In this document: positions 10,876 through 18,286 of the stretch, piece by piece
Numbering within the stretch: the first letter of the stretch is position 1
How the letters are laid out: each line of letters opens with the position of its first letter
Assembly: GCA_018401295.1 (NCBI GenBank)
Contig: JAGYLJ010000006.1
Coordinates: 1 to 37,390, forward strand
DNA from: a bacterium
Lineage (GTDB): Bacteria; Patescibacteriota; Minisyncoccia; Phycocordibacterales; UBA12079
Direction: 5' to 3'
DNA: 37,390 nt
Program-made: the position numbers and the translations under genes
Notes under the pieces: model-generated
The model's input: only the letters and a program-made list of their open reading frames with translations
What the model was told of the DNA's origin: nothing
Database searches by the model: none

Positions 10876-10988
10876 GGAGAGTTGGCTTCAGCACTAGGCT
10901 GAGTGGATGAAAAGCAAACTGCTTTGCTTTTCATCTGATTTTTGCGAAGCAAAAAATTTTCCATATCGAGCGGAGCGAGATGGAAAAT
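10876..10988. repeat. tRNA-Ser 5'-half-like fragment followed by three consecutive hairpins
   Basis: GGAGAGTTGGCT and GGCTGAGTGG copied from the tRNA at 11073, then ATGAAAAGCAAA/TTTGCTTTTCAT, TTTTTGC/GCAAAAA, ATTTTCCAT/ATGGAAAAT. Confidence 0.7.
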
Positions 10989-11072
10989 AGGAGGATGGAT
11001 GATTTTTAACCCTATCAGAACAAAGAAGGAATTAAAAGAAATGTTTAGTTTGTAGTAAAATTGAATATTTAT

Positions 11073-11159
11073 GGAGAGTTGGCTGAGTGGTCGAAAGCGC
11101 CTCACTGCTAACGAGGTGTCCTGTTAAAGGGACCGTGGGTTCGAATCCCACACTCTCCG
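11073..11159 (+). tRNA. tRNA-Ser(GCT)
   Basis: Acceptor GGAGAGT/ACTCTCC, anticodon loop CTGCTAA, long variable arm, T-arm GTGGGTTCGAATCCCAC. Confidence 0.95.
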
Positions 11160-11212
11160 CAGTGATATTTATTTATCGGAAGACCCGAGTGCCTTCTGAA
11201 ATAGGTTCAAAC

Positions 11213-11246
11213 AAAAAACCCTCAGTTAACTGAGGGTTTTTTGTTT
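11213..11246. terminator. bidirectional rho-independent terminator
   Basis: AAAAAACCCTCAGTTAACTGAGGGTTTTTTG. Confidence 0.9.
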
Positions 11247-11255
11247 ATTAATTTA

Positions 11256-12389
11256 CTAGACAGCTTCATAACACAATCTCCATGTCACCGCCCCTTTCCC
11301 TAATTTGTTTGCATTAGGGAAAGCAGTAACAGCATCTTTCATAGCAGAAGCGATGTCATTCTTTTTTTCTTCCCAAATTTTAAAAGGGTCTTTCTTCCAA
11401 GACCAATCACCTCTATGGTCGATATATTTTCTAAAACCAGCAAGAATTGGATAAACAAAACCATCTGGATACCTTCCTCCGCTAACAAAATCTTTGATAA
11501 AACGTAATGGTTGAGGTTCATCCGTTTTGAAAACACCCATGCTATCTAATCCCCAAAATCTACCACCGGCATCATTATATGCCTGAGGAAGATCCCTATA
11601 AATAATGTCACGAAGTTTAAGAATATCAGGAAGAATACTTTTAGCACGTGCAAAAGTTAAATTCATATCTTTTCCTTTTTCATCTGTCCCGCAGTAATAG
11701 TCAACAACAGATCCTTTTGAAGCGTATGCTTTGATTGGGTGTTGATTTTTATCAAAAGCATCTAAACAGTATATGTAAGAAAGTATTTCACGAATAGAAA
11801 TATCCCTTCTTTTCCCTTCTTGATCGACCTCAAATTCTGAATATGCGATCCTGTCCTTATAATAAGGATCTATTAGCACTTGCTCTATTGGTTTGTAAGA
11901 TTCTCGTAAATTTTCAAGTGAATGTTTTTGTGCGGCTCGTGAACGATTTCGTCCATCAACAATTGAAACATGGGTATCTCTTTCTAATTCTCCCACTATA
12001 CATTCTATTTTTACTTCGGCATTGACTTCTCCCTCACTCAAAACTTCATGAATAGCTGAAAAAGTATGCCCTCCATTGGCTATCCCATGTTTAGCCTTAT
12101 CAGAAAAAACAATCATTACTTCATTTGTCTTGTTATCAAATTCTACTTCAGGAGACAGTATTGTGATTCCGAGATTTCTAAAAATCATCTCTTCTGGTTG
12201 ATTTCGGAGAGTATCTTTAATTGCATTAAAAACATCTCCCCTCATATTGGTATCTCTTACGTTAACCTCTCTCCAATCTTCCCATTCTATCGGGATATTT
12301 TTTACTGGGGCAGTGAATACGCACAAACGTCTGCCGTCAGGAGATTCGTATTGGTTTCTAAATGAACTTACTTTGAGTTTAAATATCAT
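11256..12389 (-). CDS. AIPR / DGQHR-like protein (putative abortive-infection or DNA-modification-associated)
   Basis: IFRNLGITILSPEVEF...KHGIANGGHTFSAI and VDGRNRSRAAQ resemble AIPR/DndB-type motifs; by-eye assignment. Confidence 0.55.
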   Translation of the reverse strand: MIFKLKVSSFRNQYESPDGRRLCVFTAPVKNIPIEWEDWREVNVRDTNMRGDVFNAIKDTLRNQPEEMIFRNLGITILSPEVEFDNKTNEVMIVFSDKAKHGIANGGHTFSAIHEVLSEGEVNAEVKIECIVGELERDTHVSIVDGRNRSRAAQKHSLENLRESYKPIEQVLIDPYYKDRIAYSEFEVDQEGKRRDISIREILSYIYCLDAFDKNQHPIKAYASKGSVVDYYCGTDEKGKDMNLTFARAKSILPDILKLRDIIYRDLPQAYNDAGGRFWGLDSMGVFKTDEPQPLRFIKDFVSGGRYPDGFVYPILAGFRKYIDHRGDWSWKKDPFKIWEEKKNDIASAMKDAVTAFPNANKLGKGAVTWRLCYEAV

Positions 12390-12422
12390 ATTGATTATAT
12401 TTTATTTTTTATCTGTTTTTAA

Positions 12423-12578
12423 ACAAATAAAAAACGCTTATTTATTAATTTAAGCGTTATACAAACACGACTCTAAAATTTACTAATACAGAGTTCGACC
12501 CGTAATTTGTTTGTAAGAAAATATTTCATTTCTATACCCGCAAAAGCGTATCGATAAGCACGCTTGCACTATATCGAC
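12423..12578 (-). ncRNA. candidate small RNA or structured leader upstream of the AIPR-like gene
   Basis: Promoter TTGATT-16-TATAAT (12607-12612 / 12585-12590, minus) and terminator AACGCTTA..TAAGCGTT + T-run (minus), no convincing ORF between. Confidence 0.45.
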
Positions 12579-12644
12579 AATAGAATTATAGCATTTTTAT
12601 ACAATGAATCAAATTTATAAATTAATAGGAGAAATAATTTTACT

Positions 12645-13976
12645 TTATTTAATAACAACAACTTTTTTAGTTATTATAATCCTAGATTTAAAGCATCCCA
12701 TCAATTCTCTTTTTTCTTCATTTGTTCCATCTCTTAAAATATATTTAGCATATGTTTTTAAATCTATATTTTGATGTTTTTCTCCTTGGTTTTGGATTCC
12801 TAAAACTCCACGATTAAATTTGTTATATCTTTTCAATTCTTCTTCAAATTTTATTTGTACACCTAAATCATTTAAATCTATTTTATCCATAAGTTTAATA
12901 AGCTGGTTGGTTAATTCTTCTTCTCGGATATATGGATTTTTACAATGGCGATCTTTAGCTCTACCACAACCATAGTAAATATATCTCGCAGATGTTCCGT
13001 TTTTAAGTTGTTTGTATTTTTCTTCAGCTGATATTCCTGAGCCACATAAACCACAAACCATTAATTTAGTGAAAGCAAATTCTTTGCTTTGTCTCACAAT
13101 ATTATCTCGTTTAAGTTGCTCTTGGACTTTATCAAATAATTCTTTTGAAACTATCGGTTCGTGTTTACCTTGATAAACATTTCCACTATTTTTGGGGTAT
13201 TCAAAAGTTCCATAGTAAAAAGGATTTTGCAATAAACGATAGATATTACTTAAAGCAAGATTGTGATTTCCAACTGATTTGAAATTCAATTCAAATTTAA
13301 GCCATTGATGGATTCTTCTTCCTGACCATTTTTCATAAGCCATTTTTTCAAATATCTTTTTAATAATTGGTGCTCTATCAGGATCAATAATAACCTGACA
13401 TCTTTTTTCAATATGTTTTTGATTTAAATATCCAACAGGAGCTATTCCAGGCCATAATCCCATTTCACATCTTGTTCTCAATCCTCGTTTGACATTTATA
13501 CCTCTATTATCATTTTCCAATTTTGCTTGTGAACCCAAAATCATTAACAAAAATTTTTCATTTGGATTATTACCAAATTGTTGTCCAAAGGTTCTAATGT
13601 CTAAAAGATATCCCGAATCCATCAAGTCTACAATTTGTCCAAGGTCTCCTGCATTTCTTGAAATACGATCAGGTGCCCAAGTTAAAATACCGTTGTATTT
13701 ACCTTGTTTAATTTCTTCAATAATTTCATTAAAAACAGGTCTTTGTCCTGTTTCTTTTGCCGAATGACTTTCTCTTTTCATAGAAACTATCTCAAGTCCT
13801 TCTCGATCGGCTAATTGAAGCATCTCTTTAATTTGTGAATCTATTGAAAGTATTTGTCTTTCTTCTGATTCAGTAGATTTACGAGCATAGAGGCAATACC
13901 TGACTTTTATTGCGGGTATTACAATTTTCTCGCCCAGAGTCACATTTAGCGGGTTTTTTGTTGCAATTTCTTCCAT
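12645..13976 (-). CDS. large serine recombinase (site-specific recombinase)
   Basis: Resolvase N-domain YCLYARKSTESEERQILSIDSQ, DRISRNAGDLG, recombinase domain, zinc ribbon CGLCGSGISAEE. Confidence 0.93.
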   Translation of the reverse strand: MEEIATKNPLNVTLGEKIVIPAIKVRYCLYARKSTESEERQILSIDSQIKEMLQLADREGLEIVSMKRESHSAKETGQRPVFNEIIEEIKQGKYNGILTWAPDRISRNAGDLGQIVDLMDSGYLLDIRTFGQQFGNNPNEKFLLMILGSQAKLENDNRGINVKRGLRTRCEMGLWPGIAPVGYLNQKHIEKRCQVIIDPDRAPIIKKIFEKMAYEKWSGRRIHQWLKFELNFKSVGNHNLALSNIYRLLQNPFYYGTFEYPKNSGNVYQGKHEPIVSKELFDKVQEQLKRDNIVRQSKEFAFTKLMVCGLCGSGISAEEKYKQLKNGTSARYIYYGCGRAKDRHCKNPYIREEELTNQLIKLMDKIDLNDLGVQIKFEEELKRYNKFNRGVLGIQNQGEKHQNIDLKTYAKYILRDGTNEEKRELMGCFKSRIIITKKVVVIK

Positions 13977-14026
13977 ACCAACACAATACCGCTGTGGTTT
14001 GGGAAGTCCAGTAATTTGTTGGTAGT
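13911..14026. repeat. direct repeat R1 (recombinase 5' end + dyad att-like site)
   Basis: About 110 bp nearly identical to 17545-17652; contains TACCAACA...TGTTGGTA dyad. Confidence 0.88.
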
Positions 14027-14094
14027 TTAAGTATTAAATTTGCTTAAAAACTAAAAATGTGTTGCTATTTAAACAATAAAATTGTATTGTGATG

Positions 14095-14112
14095 AAAGGA
14101 ATAATGTCCTTT
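14095..14112. promoter_or_regulatory. possible operator palindrome upstream of SagB-YcaO gene
   Basis: AAAGGA-ATAATG-TCCTTT. Confidence 0.3.
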
Positions 14113-14145
14113 GATATTAAATTTAACCTATAGAAGGAGGCTGAT

Positions 14146-16341
14146 ATGTCTATAAAATCTAATGTATTACCACTGTGTATTGCTTCATCTGTTGTTTCTG
14201 ATCAAAAGTTGATATTTCACACTTTCGATAAAAAAATTACAGTAGAGGCACCTTTTGAGTTAATGCAAAAACTTATTGAATTTTGTGACGGAACACGAAC
14301 CTGTGATGAAGTTTTATCTGTAATTGAAAAAGGTTGGGATCCTGAATCTGTTAGAGAACTTATCTGTGAATTGATTAATGAAGGAGTCCTTGTTGATGCT
14401 CATGATTTAAGCAATGAAATTTGGAAGGTTGTTAAAAATCCAATGCTTTTTCCTAAAAAAGTTACTGAAATAGAAGTTAGTGATTTAGTGGACAAGGCAA
14501 GAGAACGACATCGCTCCTCTGTATTCAATTGTAATCATTCTTACAAAAAGGATTCTTTTACAAGAATCCTTGAAGAACGTCGTTCAGTGAGATCTTTCTC
14601 AGGAGAAGAAGTATCGTTACAGAACATTGTTAATATGCTTTGGTCTGCTTATGGAGAGTTTGAGTCAAAGCAAGATAACAATTTTCATAGAACAGCTCCT
14701 TCTGCAGGTGCTTTGTTCCCGCTGATTATTCATCTTACTTTGTTTAAAAAGACAAGTGATTTGTGTTCAGGTGTTTACCGTGTTCGTTATGATGAATTTG
14801 GAGGTGTGGGTTTTGAACTCACCTCCAAAGATTACCATCGATTTGCTCGTGCTTTTTTGAATCCAGCTGGTATCTTAAATGGAATTCATGGTGTGATCAC
14901 GATAAGTGGTTCGTTTTCCATTACTGGAGAAAAGTATGGGGATAGAAGTATGCTGTATGTTCCTCTTGAGGCTGGGCATGTAGCTCAAAATGTTTTGCTT
15001 GAAGCTACTAATTGTGGTTTGGCTACTCTTGAGATTGGAGGTTTCCTCGACGAATTATTGTCAAAAGCTGTTCATTTATCAAATGAATATAAGCCGATGA
15101 CTGCAATTGCTTTCGGATACGAATCTAAGGGCACGACCATTGAAGACCCTAATTCTGAATTGGAAATTGAATGGGCTGTTCCGATGTCCGGAAGTTATCA
15201 TCCTGCTTTTTGTATTGCTTCTGTGAGGGTTTCAAAAAAACGGAGTTGGTCACACGGGAGAGATTCTTCTCCTGAGTTAGCCATCGCCAAAGCTATTTCT
15301 GAAGCGAGAGAATGGGCTTCTTGCGGTTCTATTCCTGATCTTATTTTTGATTCGTATTCAAATCTTAAATCTGTAATTGATCCAAGAAGTATTATAGAAT
15401 TTCGACCTGAACAATATTGTCTAAAAGATTTTCCTTTTGCTCCTTTTGATGAAAAACTCATTTATGGCTGGACAAAAGGTTATGATATTAAAACAGGTTC
15501 GGAAGTTTATATTCTTGCTGATCATGTTTATTTTCCTTATTTCCCCGAAACTCCTTATTATGCTTATGCTAATTCATCTGGCTGTGCCGCTCATCCTGAT
15601 AAGCAAACAGCGATTGAAAAAGCAACTCTTGAGTTAATTGAGAGAGATTCTTTTATGAATGCTTATTTGAATGAACTCAGCTTGCCATCAGTGGAAGAAA
15701 AAACACTTCCTCATTTGGTTCAGGAAAGAATTGCTGAAATCAGAAAACAAGGTTTTGAAATATGGGTTAAGGATCATTCTCTAGATTTGGCTCCTGTTGT
15801 TTTTGTTTTTGCTCAGAATGAAGATTTGAATTTCACTACCTGTGCTTCATGTTCAAGTTTTAATACTGAATATGCCGTTGGCCAAGCGTTGATGGAAGTT
15901 GAAGCTTCTGTTTTGTCGCGTCTTCAAAACGGAGCGCCGAAACCAATCAAACCAGAAGAAGTTGTGATGCCTCTTGATCACGGCAGGTTGTATGGACAAA
16001 AACAATACTTTCGTAACGCTGATTTCATGGTAAATGGAGGAGGTGAAATTTCGTTTCAAGAAATTGGCAAGTCTGGGGTTTTTTCTTGGCAAGAATTACT
16101 GGATCTGTTTGTTTCTAAAAATCTTCAACTAATTCTTGTTCCTTTGATTCTTTCAGATGAATATGGAGGAAATAATGATTTGCATATAGTTAGATCAATT
16201 GTTCCTGAATTGGTGCCGATGACTTTTGGATACCAACAAGAACCTTTAGGGATGAAAAGGTTGTGTGAAATAAGTGAAAAATTCGGGAATAGAAAATTTT
16301 CTTTTCTGAAGTTTGCACAGTTTCCTCATCCGTTTGAGTAG
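14146..16341 (+). CDS. trifunctional TOMM synthetase: N-terminal RRE-like domain, SagB-type nitroreductase/dehydrogenase, C-terminal YcaO
   Basis: RRE/PqqD-like N-terminus; ILEERRSVRSFSGEEVS...TAPSAGALFPLIIHL (SagB); SSGCAAHPDKQTAIEKATLELIERD and C-terminal FPHPFE (YcaO); SD AGAAGGAGGCTGATATG. Confidence 0.9.
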   Translation: MSIKSNVLPLCIASSVVSDQKLIFHTFDKKITVEAPFELMQKLIEFCDGTRTCDEVLSVIEKGWDPESVRELICELINEGVLVDAHDLSNEIWKVVKNPMLFPKKVTEIEVSDLVDKARERHRSSVFNCNHSYKKDSFTRILEERRSVRSFSGEEVSLQNIVNMLWSAYGEFESKQDNNFHRTAPSAGALFPLIIHLTLFKKTSDLCSGVYRVRYDEFGGVGFELTSKDYHRFARAFLNPAGILNGIHGVITISGSFSITGEKYGDRSMLYVPLEAGHVAQNVLLEATNCGLATLEIGGFLDELLSKAVHLSNEYKPMTAIAFGYESKGTTIEDPNSELEIEWAVPMSGSYHPAFCIASVRVSKKRSWSHGRDSSPELAIAKAISEAREWASCGSIPDLIFDSYSNLKSVIDPRSIIEFRPEQYCLKDFPFAPFDEKLIYGWTKGYDIKTGSEVYILADHVYFPYFPETPYYAYANSSGCAAHPDKQTAIEKATLELIERDSFMNAYLNELSLPSVEEKTLPHLVQERIAEIRKQGFEIWVKDHSLDLAPVVFVFAQNEDLNFTTCASCSSFNTEYAVGQALMEVEASVLSRLQNGAPKPIKPEEVVMPLDHGRLYGQKQYFRNADFMVNGGGEISFQEIGKSGVFSWQELLDLFVSKNLQLILVPLILSDEYGGNNDLHIVRSIVPELVPMTFGYQQEPLGMKRLCEISEKFGNRKFSFLKFAQFPHPFE

Positions 16342-16346
16342 TACCT

Positions 16347-16380
16347 CAGGGTGGAAAGTTTTACTTTCCACCCTGTTTTT
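16347..16380 (+). terminator. rho-independent terminator after SagB-YcaO
   Basis: CAGGGTGGAAAGT-TTT-ACTTTCCACCCTGTTTTT. Confidence 0.88.
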
Positions 16381-16400
16381 ATTTTGTTATTATAGATAAT

Positions 16401-17219
16401 ATGAAATCAGAATTAACACATATTGAATTTTATTTTCCCGAGAATGCTGAAAATATAAAAAACAAGCAGGAGCTTTCTGATTTAATAGTTTCTGAAATGA
16501 AAGAAAGAGAAAGTTTAGCTTATTCAGGTCATCCTGATGAAGAAAGTTTGAAAAAAGGAATAGTGGATCATTTGGGTAATGCCGAAATTAATCATTATAA
16601 AAAACTTTCAGATTCACAAGAAAAAGAAATACAAGATAAAATACAGCAAGTTGTAGAAGATTCTAATAAAATTTTACCAGTACCGACAAAAAATTATGTT
16701 TTTGTTTTTCCTTATCTACCAACAGAAGAAGATAAAGTGTTTGGAGGAGTTATGGGTGTAGCTGAATATAGTTGTGTTTTTCATATTTACCTTTCACCTG
16801 ATCATTGGTCATCCGAGGATTTGGCTAATACAGTTGCCCACGAGTTAAACCACACAATTTTTTACTATCGCCACTATAATGATTTTAAAAATTATAATCT
16901 GGTAGAAGAAATGTTATTGGAAGGATTAGCTGAAAATTTTAGAGAAAAAGTTCTTGATGATAAAAAGCCTGCTCCTTGGGCTATTGCTTTAAGTAAAGAA
17001 GAAGCTTTTAAAGAATTAGAATCTCTAAAACCTTTACTTACTTCAAAAGACAAAGATCTACATCGTGATGTTTTGTTTGGTAGTGAAAAATATAAAAAAT
17101 GGACTGGCTATTCTGTTGGATATTGGATTGTAAAAGAATTGCTTAATAAAAAACCAAATTTAACTTGGGGTGAAATTATGAAATTAGATTCTTCTGAATT
17201 TTTAAAATATATTAAATAA
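16401..17219 (+). CDS. putative zinc metallopeptidase (DUF2268-like)
   Basis: NTVAHELNHTIFYY (HExxH-type) with downstream EEMLLEGLAENF; DUF2268-like layout. Confidence 0.75.
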   Translation: MKSELTHIEFYFPENAENIKNKQELSDLIVSEMKERESLAYSGHPDEESLKKGIVDHLGNAEINHYKKLSDSQEKEIQDKIQQVVEDSNKILPVPTKNYVFVFPYLPTEEDKVFGGVMGVAEYSCVFHIYLSPDHWSSEDLANTVAHELNHTIFYYRHYNDFKNYNLVEEMLLEGLAENFREKVLDDKKPAPWAIALSKEEAFKELESLKPLLTSKDKDLHRDVLFGSEKYKKWTGYSVGYWIVKELLNKKPNLTWGEIMKLDSSEFLKYIK

Positions 17220-17251
17220 AAAAGGTGTGGTAATCAGATTACCACACCTCT
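17219..17251. terminator. bidirectional terminator; U-tract is best for the minus-strand precursor gene
   Basis: AGGTGTGGTAATC-A-GATTACCACACCT with AAAAAA on the + strand left side (TTTTTT on minus). Confidence 0.85.
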
Positions 17252-17271
17252 ACTTTGCAGGGAATAAATAA

Positions 17272-17400
17272 TTACTTCCCTGTACCACACTTACCGTTAC
17301 CGCCCCCACCGGAACTGCACTGCTCCTGACATCGAATTCTGTTGGGATTGGTTTTCGGCTTTACTGTGATTTTCCAAGAAAATTTCCTAGGATTTTTCAT
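17272..17400 (-). CDS. candidate TOMM/RiPP precursor peptide, 42 aa
   Basis: Hand-translated MKNPRKFSWKITVKPKTNPNRIRCQEQCSSGGGGNGKCGTGK; SD AAAAAGGAGATTACCATG; own promoter and terminator; adjacent to SagB-YcaO. Confidence 0.88.
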   Translation of the reverse strand: MKNPRKFSWKITVKPKTNPNRIRCQEQCSSGGGGNGKCGTGK

Positions 17401-17477
17401 GGTAATCTCCTTTTTAAAAAGTTAACAGTAAAACAAAGAACGATTAGAATACCTACCAATTTAGATACCCTACTGAA

Positions 17478-17506
17478 ATAGTAGTTTAAAGGACTTTTAT
17501 TGTCAA
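17478..17506 (-). promoter_or_regulatory. sigma70-like promoter of the precursor gene
   Basis: Minus strand TTGACA (17501-17506), 17-nt spacer, TACTAT (17478-17483). Confidence 0.85.
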
Positions 17507-17544
17507 CACATCGGTATTTTCGAAAAAATATATATAATATTTAA

Positions 17545-17652
17545 TTATTTTCTCGCCCAAAGTCATATTTAGCGGGTTTTTTGTTGCAATCTCTTCCATA
17601 CCAACACAATACCGCTGTGGTTGGGGAAGTCCAGGTTATTTGTTGGTAACTA
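17545..17652. repeat. direct repeat R2 (truncated copy of recombinase 5' end + dyad att-like site)
   Basis: ATTTTCTCGCCCAAAGTCATATTTAGCGGGTTTTTTGTTGCAATCTCTTCCATACCAACACAATACCGCTGTGG... matches R1. Confidence 0.88.
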
Positions 17653-17701
17653 AACCATTAAATTGCTTGACTTTTAATTTCTTGTGCAGTAATATATACT
17701 C

Positions 17702-18280
17702 ATGTATATAAAAGATGTTGCAAAAGTAATATCAGGCTATACTTTTCGTAAAGCTATGGAACCAGATAAAAATGGAAATATATTGGTATTTCAAGCAAAA
17801 AATATCTCCCAAGGAGAATTAGTTTCAAATACAGAAGAATTGACTAAAATAAAGCATGAAATTTTTGGTTATAAAAATTATATAAAAGAAAGTGATATTT
17901 TACTTGTATCTCGTGGTATGAAATCTGGATCTTTTAGATCAGCTGTTTATATCGCAAAAGATAAAAATGTAATCGCTTCGTCTTCTGTCCATATAATAAG
18001 AGTCACAGATAAAAAGATCTTACCAGAATATTTATCACTTTATTTAAATTCTCAGGAAGGACAAAAATCTCTTTCAGAAGAAATATCAGGATCTTATATA
18101 GGATCCCTTCCCCGAAAAAGACTTGAGGAAATTAAAATTCCAATCCCAGATTTAAAAAAACAAAAAGCCATTATTGATTTATACAGAAATATAAAAGAAC
18201 AAGAAAAAATTACAAATAGAAAAAAACAAATCAAAGAAACTATTATTAACTCAACCTTTAAGAACTTAATTAATAAATAA
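17702..18280 (+). CDS. single-TRD HsdS-like specificity subunit
   Basis: IKDVAKVISGYTFRK... IGSLPRKRLEEIKIPIPDLKKQKAIIDL. Confidence 0.8.
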   Translation: MYIKDVAKVISGYTFRKAMEPDKNGNILVFQAKNISQGELVSNTEELTKIKHEIFGYKNYIKESDILLVSRGMKSGSFRSAVYIAKDKNVIASSSVHIIRVTDKKILPEYLSLYLNSQEGQKSLSEEISGSYIGSLPRKRLEEIKIPIPDLKKQKAIIDLYRNIKEQEKITNRKKQIKETIINSTFKNLINK

Positions 18281-18286
18281 AAAAAT

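Noticed and set aside
10824-11105. 93-aa minus ORF from the track
   Set aside because: Overlaps tRNA-Ser and palindromic repeats; no SD or recognisable protein pattern.
12485-12530. CCGTAATTTGTTTGTAA resembling a half of the R1/R2 dyad downstream of the recombinase gene
   Set aside because: Single short imperfect half-match in AT-rich DNA; could be chance.
15198-15461. Minus ORFs inside the SagB-YcaO gene (also 15853-16092)
   Set aside because: Shadow frames of a well-supported long coding sequence.
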